Shown here: one piece after another, positions 56,586-64,000 of the stretch
Layout of the letters: every line of letters begins with the position of its first letter
Numbering within the stretch: position 1 is the stretch's first letter
Source: Capitella teleta
Taxonomy: Eukaryota > Annelida > Polychaeta > Capitellidae
Direction: 5' to 3'
Assembly (NCBI GenBank): GCA_000328365.1
Contig: KB297448.1
Coordinates: forward strand, 162,319-226,318
DNA length: 64,000 bases
The notes under the pieces: model-generated
What the model saw: the letters and a program-made list of their open reading frames with translations, nothing else
Told to the model about the DNA's origin: nothing
The model's database searches: none
Position numbers and translations under genes: made by a program

Positions 56586-57974
56586 TCAATATTTACACGA
56601 AAACATTTCAAGATGAGTGAGCTTTTTATCAACTGGTTTGTCTTTGGTCTTTTCAATGCTCACCACTCGCTCACCTTTCTTTCTTTTCTTTTTCCTCGTC
56701 GCAACCGCCTTTTTGTTCAGCTCGTCTTGTTGGCTGTCAGTTTGAAGCGATTTGAACCGCTTTGAATCAGTTTTAGCGCCAATCAATTTGCTTTCTCGCA
56801 GCGTGCTCTCCACGAAATCTCTCTGCGCTGGCGTCAATTTATCCAAACGTTCCTTCCCACCAACTGATTCTAATATGTGATGGATTATTTTCCTCGCTTC
56901 CTGTGAGTCTGGCCAGGGCACTTTCAGAACTTGATCCGCATTCCCAACCGGAGGGAATATCTGGTTGAGCAGTTCGGCTACTTCTTTGGGGTCAGGGGTA
57001 CTTGTACCATCGTCTCTGACGCCTGTATTGTACCCGATATGCTGCTCGTGGCACGGACCAGGTCGGTCCTTGTTTGGTCTGCGCACAAGACGGATGCGAC
57101 CATGGAAGTCGTGCTCTGTTTTCCACTTGGCGCAGTACGTGCGTCCTGCGGAGTACACGTACGGCCCAACTAAATCCCTGTTTGTGCACTTATCAGACGA
57201 TTTCCACCCAGCTTTGTTGCCGTCCGCTCCTGTCTGGTGAAGAGCGAACACTGTGTCCGTGGCATCAACCAGGGTGATGCCCCACACAAGGGCCTGCGTC
57301 AGCAACCAGTTGTCATAGGCTGGGCGCCCAATCACTAGATCCGGCACTCGTTCCCATGGAAACCCATTTTTTGTTGATATGAAATAATCCTGAGCATCTG
57401 GGCCGAAAAGCTCCGCGTGGTGTATCCACGGAGAGAGCGCCATTCCTGGTTTCAGATGGTCCTGGAACGACTCCACCTTGAGGTTGTGTCGCTGTCCTGC
57501 CACTAGAAGGCCATCCGGGAATTGAAATTCTTCCAGCGAGCGAAGTGTTTCGATTAGTCCCTTGTCAAACAAGATATCTGCATTGCAGAACGCGTAAAAC
57601 TTGCTGTCGAAGTGAGACACGGCATCCTGGAACATGACGCGTATTCGAGGCGGTCCTGTCTCATTCAACCTCCACACCGTCCATCCAAACTGCTCAGCGA
57701 CTCGAGGTACCCAGCGGTCATCGCCCTGCACCATCAGGACCGGGTGAACGTGTGGCTTCATCGTTGCCACGTGTCTCAGTGCGCGGAGGTGGATCTCGGT
57801 GCGTTGCTCATTGGGTTTCATGGTGGTGAACAGGGTCAAGAGCGGTTGTCGGTCCTTCTGGGCGTTGACTTGGTGCAGGTGGTCATTGTGGATGAATATC
57901 CAGATGAAACTTAAGACAAGCTGCACTGCGACGAAGACCACGACCAGGAAGAATGCTCTGCCTGTGGACAACAT
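56586..57974 (-). CDS. single-exon type II membrane glycosyltransferase-like protein
   Basis: An uninterrupted 462-codon frame. A short cytoplasmic N-terminus (MLSTGRA) is followed by one membrane segment (about residues 7-28, FFLVVVFVAVQLVLSFIWIF), the layout of Golgi transferases. The lumenal domain opens with LLTLFTTMKPNEQRTEIH. FCNADILFDKGLIETL (about 130-145) is a D-containing GT-A type motif in the place of the DXD metal site, followed by VIGRPAYDNWLL (about 214-225) and VDATDTVFALHQTGADGNKA (about 236-255). These blocks match, from memory, a family of uncharacterised proteins in marine invertebrates. Donor and acceptor are unknown. The C-terminus is very basic (RKKKRKKGE) and ends CKY, unusual for the lumenal end of such a protein. 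The lack of introns contrasts with every neighbouring gene and may reflect an old retrocopy. It is convergent with the FBXL6-like gene. Confidence 0.8.
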   Translation of the reverse strand: MLSTGRAFFLVVVFVAVQLVLSFIWIFIHNDHLHQVNAQKDRQPLLTLFTTMKPNEQRTEIHLRALRHVATMKPHVHPVLMVQGDDRWVPRVAEQFGWTVWRLNETGPPRIRVMFQDAVSHFDSKFYAFCNADILFDKGLIETLRSLEEFQFPDGLLVAGQRHNLKVESFQDHLKPGMALSPWIHHAELFGPDAQDYFISTKNGFPWERVPDLVIGRPAYDNWLLTQALVWGITLVDATDTVFALHQTGADGNKAGWKSSDKCTNRDLVGPYVYSAGRTYCAKWKTEHDFHGRIRLVRRPNKDRPGPCHEQHIGYNTGVRDDGTSTPDPKEVAELLNQIFPPVGNADQVLKVPWPDSQEARKIIHHILESVGGKERLDKLTPAQRDFVESTLRESKLIGAKTDSKRFKSLQTDSQQDELNKKAVATRKKKRKKGERVVSIEKTKDKPVDKKLTHLEMFSCKY

Positions 57975-58309
57975 GGTCGCTTGACCAACGTGCGACCCAG
58001 CAGCTGAGGATGTTCCCGCGATAAGAGAGCGCTGAAACTCCGCATCTATCGATCTGCCTCTACATCCTGCGCGCTGTTACTTTTGCTTTGCTTGCTATAT
58101 AGGGCCTACACGTCGAATCTCGGAAAGGAAGTACTCTTATTATATATACCATTTTCAAGCCCCGCGCGATAACATGGTAACATTATCAATGAATATACAT
58201 GTTGACGTTGGTTCCATGGAAGCATCAGAGCCCAGGTTTCGCTCTGGTTCCAACAGAGGCTCAATCAGTTGATTGCAAAGATACAGACGGAGTGTGATGC
58301 AATCAGTAA
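57975..58309. other. upstream region of the glycosyltransferase-like gene
   Basis: It presumably contains the promoter (a TATATA-like stretch is at 58098-58103). No gene was seen. It ends at the target duplication of the LTR element. Confidence 0.35.
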
Positions 58310-58314
58310 GTATT

Positions 58315-61300
58315 ATGGCGAATGAAGAATCCAATAGAGATCGAGACACTGACTGGTTTATTGCATGAAAATGTGTCCTTATAAATGGTGTGGAGAGTTA
58401 ATCAAGATGATATGAAATGACATGAGTTATGAACGAAATGATTGAATACAGAGTTATTCAGATGTGAGTGAGTGATTGGGGTTTTACGGCTCCACCCAAC
58501 CCGTTCGGGTGATACGGGCGCCAGGAGTTATTCAGATGTGCTACATGGCTCCCCCCTCTTGGTAGCGGAGCGGAGGTTGCACAAGACGACCGGAGCGGGT
58601 GTACACAGCAGTTGTTGGGGCTGGAGAAGTAGAAGCGGCGGCAGTCTGCACATGAGCTGGTTTGATGCGATCTAACGAGACAGTTGCGTCTCGCCCACGA
58701 ATAAGAAGCGTACAGGTTTTCGCGTCACGTTTGACAATTGGGAATGGTCCCTGATATGGTCGCTGCAATGGCGTTCTGTGAGAGTCTACACGTAGGAAAG
58801 CATGCGACACCTCTTTCAGAGTATTGGGCACGGACGTATGAGGCACACCGTGATGCTTGACTGGAAACACATGAGAGCTGTTATGAGGTGAAGGTGCGAT
58901 GAACTGACCAGGCAGAGGGGGCGTCGACTTCAGAATAGATTCAGCTGGTGAAACATCAGTATCATCTTTGGGGGAATTACGTAACCCAAACATGACCCAT
59001 GGTAAATGAGCCACCCAGTCAGCGATATTCAGTCGTGCGTCTTTCCACTAGCCCATTACTTTGTGAGTGATACGCAGTAGTTCTGTGTAATGTCACACCA
59101 AGAGCTTCAGCCATTCCACGCCAGAGGGCAGAGGTAAATTGCGATCCTCTGTCAGAAGTAATGTGTAAAGGCATGCCAAAACGAGAGATCCACATATTGA
59201 TTAGAGCATCAATGCACGAGGCTGCGGTAGTGTCTTTCAGGGGAATGACCTCAGGCCAACGGGTTGCGGTCTATGACAGTGAAGAGGTGGGTGAATCACC
59301 TGGACGGTGGCAGGGGGGCTACCAGATCGACATGAATGTGAGTGAAAGAGTGATAGGAGTCACTGGTGTCTTTACGTGTTGCTGAATCTTGGAAGAGTGC
59401 CAGGCAATGCACTCCCTGCACCAACGGGCAACGTCAGCCCTCATTCTGTGCCACACAAAGCCACGCGGCCTACTAAGCGCTGGGTTACTCGGCATCCGAG
59501 ATGCGATAAACCATGAATGGTATCGAATATACGGCGCTTCCAGTCATCGGGAACAACTGGGCGTGGGTAGCCAAGTGAAACGTCGCATAACATCTCTGGA
59601 GCACCAGGTGTAATACGTCTATTCACAAAATGTAGACAGGATACAGATGTGATGAAGTCTTGCACAGTCTGACAGGAGGCTTGAGCCAACGCAAGAGCTT
59701 GGTAATCCACGCCTAGAGTGACAGCGTCAGCATCTGACGGATCACGAGACAAGTAATCAGCTACGTAATTCTTTTTATCTAGGTGATGATGGACCTCACT
59801 AATGAATTCAGCAATCGTAGAAAGATGCCTCTGCTGCCGAGCACACCAGTCTTCAAAAATTGCTTGCGCGAGAGGTTTGTGGTCAGTCATCAATGTACAA
59901 AGGACGACCTTCGATAAAAGAGTGAAAATGACGGATGGCCAGGTAGGCTGCCAGCAATTCCCGGTCGAATGTGCTATACTTGGCTTGCGCAGAGTTCAGA
60001 TGCCGGCTGAAGAATCCTAATGGCTGCCATTGAGTACCAGTCCATTGTTCCAACGAAGCCCCAACTCCAACATCTGAGGCATCTGAACAAAGCCAGGGGT
60101 GCATTCTTGATGGGGTGAGCAAGTAACGTAGCATTAACTAATCTCGATTTTACGTCCTCAAAGGCTGCTGATGCTGCTGGCGTCCAACGAGAAGATGAAG
60201 CAGCGGATTTACCCTTCATTGCGTGATAGAGAGGCTGCATTGCAGAAGAAGCACCCGGAATGAATCTATGATAGTAGTTTACCATTCCAATAAACTGTTG
60301 GTGGAGTGGTGAATTTCTGCACAGCAGAAACTTTAGCTGGACACGAACTGTTGGAGGAGTGGTGAATTTCTGCACAGCAGAAACTTTAGCTGGAAGAGGA
60401 CAGATTCCTGATGCACTAACTTTGTGACCAAGAAAGGTTGTAGTTGCAGTGCCAAATTCACATTTCTCTGGGCGAATGATAAGACCATGTTGTTTCAGTC
60501 TCTCGAATACAGCCTTCACATCAGATAGATGCTGGTCAGGATTTGCACTAGCAATCAGGATGTCGTCTATGTACACGAATGCTCGAGGTAGATCCTGAAA
60601 GACTGTGTCCATGAGTCTTTGGAAAGACTGTCCAGCATTCGGAAGTCCGAATGGCATTCGCAAAAACTCCCAAAGACCAAATGGGGTTGTAATAGCGGTC
60701 TTCTCGACGTCTTCTGGAGCAACTGGGATCTGGTGGTAGCCTCGAATCAAATCAACCTTAGAGTGGATGGTGGAGCCTGCTAAGTTGGAAACAAAATCTT
60801 GGATATGAGGTACCGGATACTTATCAGTTATCGAGGCGACATTCAGGCGTCGATTGTCTCCACAAGGACGTCATCCTTTTCCTTTAGGCGCCATATGCAG
60901 CGGAGAGGACCATTGACCTCGACCGTTCCGGATAATGCCCATTTCTTGCATGGTTAAGAATTCATTCTTGGCAACGGCAAACTCCTATGGGTTGAGACGG
61001 CGAGGGCGAGAAACAACAGGAGGGTCTTCAGTTGGTATCCTATGGATAAGATTTCAGAAGTTGCAGGTAAGGGTTGTCTGTCACCAGAGCAAGTGAAAAC
61101 GGAGGGCAGGACACTGATGAAAGCTGGCCATAAACTGAGGCAAACGTGTTTGCATCAATCAGACGATTGCCACAAAGATCAACAAGTAGTTAATGTCTGC
61201 GAATGAAGTCTGCTCCCAACAGAGGTTTGCTTACATCAGCAAGAATGAAAGGCGAAGTATAACGATGTACAGCAAACTGCAAGGTTTTGGTAATGATACC

Positions 61301-62253
61301 AAAAGTGCGAATTGCAGAGTAGTTTGCTGCTCTCAATGCAGAATGAGTTTGCTTGTTGTGCTTGGTTGTTTGTTGGTCAGTTTGAGCGACAGGAAACACC
61401 GAAACTTGAGCACCTGCGTCCACAATATAACTCTCACCGAATTTGCGATGAAAGTAGCAGATCAGATTCTAGTTTTGGCGTGAAGCAGAAACAGCACAGA
61501 CAGAACCACTCTGTGACTCATCTGAATGGACACTTGCAATTTCCATATCACGGTTAGACACATAAACCATGATATTTTCAGCTTCCTGCGCTAGTTCATA
61601 GAGGTCTTCTTTTTTTCGATGATGCATGCTGTCGCTGCACGTGTACAGATAGAGCGCGTACAAACAGTCGTCTAAGCATGCAGTGGCTGGCATCTTCATT
61701 GCCATTGATGCGTAGCATCTCGTCAGCGAGCTGTGTGGGCGTGCGATCATCAAGACTGTTCATAGAGAAAAGTAGATCAGCACGTTGTGATTTCGTCAAT
61801 GAGTATCTCGACAGAAGAAACTCTTTGAGTCCTTTGTACTTTTCCGATGATGGTGGATTATCGATAATGCGTGAGGCACGTTCTGCGACGTCATCAGTCA
61901 GAGCTGAGGCAATATGCCAGTATTTCGTGTCGTCTTCAGTAATTTTCCTGAGGTTGAATTGTGCTTCAGCTTGCGAAAACCAAGACTCAATTCTATGAGT
62001 CCACACAGGGGGCAGCTTAACAGATACGGCGTCGAGAGACATGACGAAGTTGCAGTCAGTGGAGCGCGTTGTAGTGTAGCGTTGTACAAGCGTCGGGGTC
62101 ACCAGTATGGCGAATGAAGAATCCAATAGAGATTGAGACACTGACTGGTTTATTGCATGAAAATGTGTCCTTATAAATGGTGTGGAGAGTTAATCAAGAT
62201 GATATGAAATGACATGAGTTATGAAAGAAATGATTGAATTCAGATGTGCTACA
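58315..62253 (-). mobile_element. fossil Ty3/gypsy LTR retroelement, CsRn1/Kabuki type
   Basis: Two direct LTRs, 62107-62253 (5', 147 bp) and 58315-58545 (3', lengthened by a foreign 58-bp insert), bound the element. GTATT duplications (58310-58314, 62254-62258) flank it. Next to the 5' LTR is a 14-base site complementary to the 3' end of tRNA-Trp (62091-62104), a feature of the CsRn1/Kabuki group. Parts in order on the minus strand: gag-like region (about 62060-61600), aspartic protease (about 61430-61190), reverse transcriptase (about 60950-60180), RNase H (about 60130-59750) and integrase (about 59700-58550). The LTRs differ at only a handful of positions apart from the insert, so it inserted fairly recently, yet the coding region is interrupted several times and it appears broken. 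Confidence 0.9.
58467..58524 (+). mobile_element. 58-bp mini-element, copy B, inside an LTR
   Basis: It starts AGTGAGTGATTGGGGTTTTA and ends GATACGGGCGCCAG. A perfect 16-bp duplication gagttattcagatgtg lies on each side (58451-58466 and 58525-58540), proving it inserted as a unit. The other LTR of the same element lacks it. It contains a 4-bp stem ACCC-GTTC-GGGT (58499-58510). There is no tail and no coding capacity. Confidence 0.9.
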
Positions 62254-62259
62254 GTATTG

Positions 62260-63300
62260 TGATTCATATTCAGATGCATCATCTTCATTTGAACAATGGC
62301 CGAATTTACACAATAGCACATTAGTTAAACAGTACAGATCGGAAGCAGCCTTTTTTTACATTTCTGGTGGAACTATTGTCTCCGATTGTGGTGCCCAGAT
62401 GCACGGCTGTAGAATTTTGCTGAATAATACGCCCGTTGAGCCTCAAATTCACCTCCTTCCTGATTGATCTGCCACATACTAGAAGCGCACTTTTATCTGC
62501 ATTAAATAACACGTTGAAATTATTCGCAAACTGCTCACATACATTTAGCATGACTTTGGCAGCCGTTAAAGTTGGAGCTAATAAAGCCACATCATTGGCA
62601 TAGCTCAAGGCTCCTGTAAATAAATGACCCAGATGACAGCCAGATCCACTATGTTTTAGCCTAATTAACAGCTCATCAAAATATATACAAACAAGAGTTG
62701 GTGAGAGAACACCGCCTTGTTTTATACCATTAGTACACGAAAAGTTATCGGAAATACAGTTTTTCCATCGCACACACATACTTTGTTTGATTCGTACACA
62801 GCAGAGCAAGCGACAGAGATATCCTTGCGCATAACCCTCTCTCACGTAACAAATAAAATAAACGAACATACTGTACACGATCAAAAGCCTTAGATGCATC
62901 AAGTAACATAACATAGCATGGTGAACCTCTTGATTTATAGTGATCGATAAAATTTTATAATACAAAAGTGCATTGAACGGTTGAGTGCTTGGGTTTAAAA
63001 CCATACTGTAAATTACTTGTACTGAATATGTTCACATGTTCAGTTAGAATCATTCGATCAAACACCTTTCCAACAATGCTGCTTAGGGCTATGGATCTAT
63101 AATTCGTACTGACGCTTAAAAATTTTCTTCTATTTTTTTTTTTTTTTGGGGGGGGGGGGATTGGTATCAATACAGACATAAGCAATTGTTTGGAAACACA
63201 TGTATGCGATATCATACAATTGAAGAGAAACAATAAATGTACAAAAAGAGTATCACCTCCATGGATAACAGTTTGCTCCATGGAATAAAGCTTGCTCACT
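62260..63300 (-). mobile_element. decayed non-LTR retrotransposon (reverse transcriptase)
   Basis: The minus strand reads NYRSIALSSIVGKVFDRMIL and LQYGFKPKHSTVQCTFVL, then (frame changed) NGIKQGGVLSPTLVCIYFDE, HLGHLFTGALSYANDVALLA and NVLFNADKSALLVCG. These are the conserved reverse transcriptase blocks of jockey-related LINEs common in marine invertebrates. The catalytic YADD reads YAND, and several frame changes are present, so it is inactive. The LTR element at 58315-62253 lies immediately downstream and may have inserted into it. Confidence 0.8.
63133..63159. repeat. T15-G12 homopolymer junction
   Basis: Fifteen T followed directly by twelve G, inside the LINE. The same architecture occurs at 19629-19655. 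Confidence 0.95.
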
Positions 63301-64000
63301 GAACCCGAAAGAAGAAGTTCAAATTCGCGGTTTGTACATTTGCATAATCCAAACCAATCCCATGCATGTAGTTACTTCATGTGATCCTATACTGAAAGTG
63401 ATGGCTACATAATTATGTAATAAATAAAGTTTAATGGCTCATACACACTTCACTCCGCATCGTCGCTACATTAATCATAATTTAAGGTATCCAATCTTTA
63501 CACAAAACTTTAATTCAATAAAAATGTTCCGTTGTGAATGTACCATCATCTAACATGAAGCTAACATTACAGCAAACCATGGCTCTGTATCGGGGGAAGT
63601 AAATCAGTTAAGTAATTCAGGTCTTTCAGGGACAACCAGGAAGTTAGGAACCCATACATCTAGCAGTGCATGACAGTGCTCAATGAATACATCAAACCGC
63701 CATGAAATCAAGTACATGCATGTTGTAACCACAGTATTTTCACTCTTTGTCGTTATCTTAATATTTTGAGTTTTTCGACCAGGAAGAGGACGGGCTCTTG
63801 TCATGGATTTCTCGCATATAAACTGGCAGTGGGATGCACCCAAGACTGATCTCTCAAAGGGGTCCGTCCCCCTATGTTAATTTCTGAACCTTTTCAGATC
63901 GATTCTATTGGTTTTTGACTTTTTGTGAATGCTGAGAGATTATAACTTTGAATGTGTGAATCTTGAGCAGTGTCGCCCTTTATTACCCTGAAGAATGCCT
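63301..64000. other. right edge, no supportable gene
   Basis: A minus-strand open frame (63843-63604) lacks recognisable motifs. A plus-strand AATAAA occurs at 63421. Nothing further can be supported before the window ends. Confidence 0.3.

Noticed and set aside
1-64000. CRISPR arrays, prokaryotic operons or phage-like gene clusters
   Set aside because: Genes have spliceosomal introns and poly(A) signals, and no regularly spaced direct repeats with unique spacers were seen.

Overview
The window is nuclear DNA of an invertebrate metazoan. Its protein genes are conserved animal genes split by many short GT-AG introns, several only about 50-100 bases long. Between them lie remains of LINEs, DNA transposons and one LTR retroelement. 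The very short introns and roughly 60% AT composition would fit a compact invertebrate genome, but I cannot fix the phylum from the sequence alone.

Layout, left to right. (1) The last exons of an unidentified plus-strand gene (37-1773, with a poly(A) signal) converge on a TRAF7 orthologue on the minus strand (2923-6568; RING, TRAF-type zinc fingers, coiled coil, WD40). Only six of the expected seven WD40 blades of TRAF7 can be found. (2) 6.6-14.5 kb is a transposon-rich stretch: a dispersed repeat split by a hAT-like element with a perfect 8-bp target duplication, three pieces of CR1-type LINEs, a pogo/Tigger-like element, an assembly gap (12326-12584) and a TTAA-flanked Kolobok-like MITE. 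(3) 15.2-18.8 kb holds a complete 13-exon eIF3d gene. (4) 20.1-26.1 kb holds an AFAP1/XB130-type adaptor on the minus strand (18 main coding exons; two PH domains, coiled coil, many Y-x-N tyrosine motifs) with two possible first coding exons. (5) 26-33 kb is gene-poor. It contains a nested array (outer repeat, Mutator-like element, second Kolobok-like MITE) in which neighbouring copies preserve empty sites, and a decayed LINE. (6) 33.1-33.7 kb carries the 3' exons of an unrecognised gene for a basic protein. (7) 38.4-41.4 kb (minus) is a complete D-glucuronyl C5-epimerase (heparan sulfate pathway), with a GC-richer flank from 41.5 to 49 kb that may hold its promoter. (8) 52.2-55.9 kb (plus) is an FBXL6-like F-box/LRR gene. 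It converges on a single-exon type II membrane glycosyltransferase-like gene (56.6-58.0 kb, minus). (9) 58.3-62.25 kb is a fossil Ty3/gypsy element of CsRn1/Kabuki type, with a 58-bp foreign insertion in one LTR. It is followed by a decayed non-LTR reverse transcriptase on the minus strand.

The genes form no operon-like unit. They are a mix of housekeeping genes (eIF3d, FBXL6), signalling genes (TRAF7, AFAP-like) and Golgi genes (GLCE, the glycosyltransferase-like gene). Points worth a second look are the missing TRAF7 blade, the alternative AFAP first exons, the empty-site series at 29-30.6 kb, a 57-58 bp mobile hairpin present twice, and an over-represented TCATAACG box that tends to occur in pairs about 20 bp apart.
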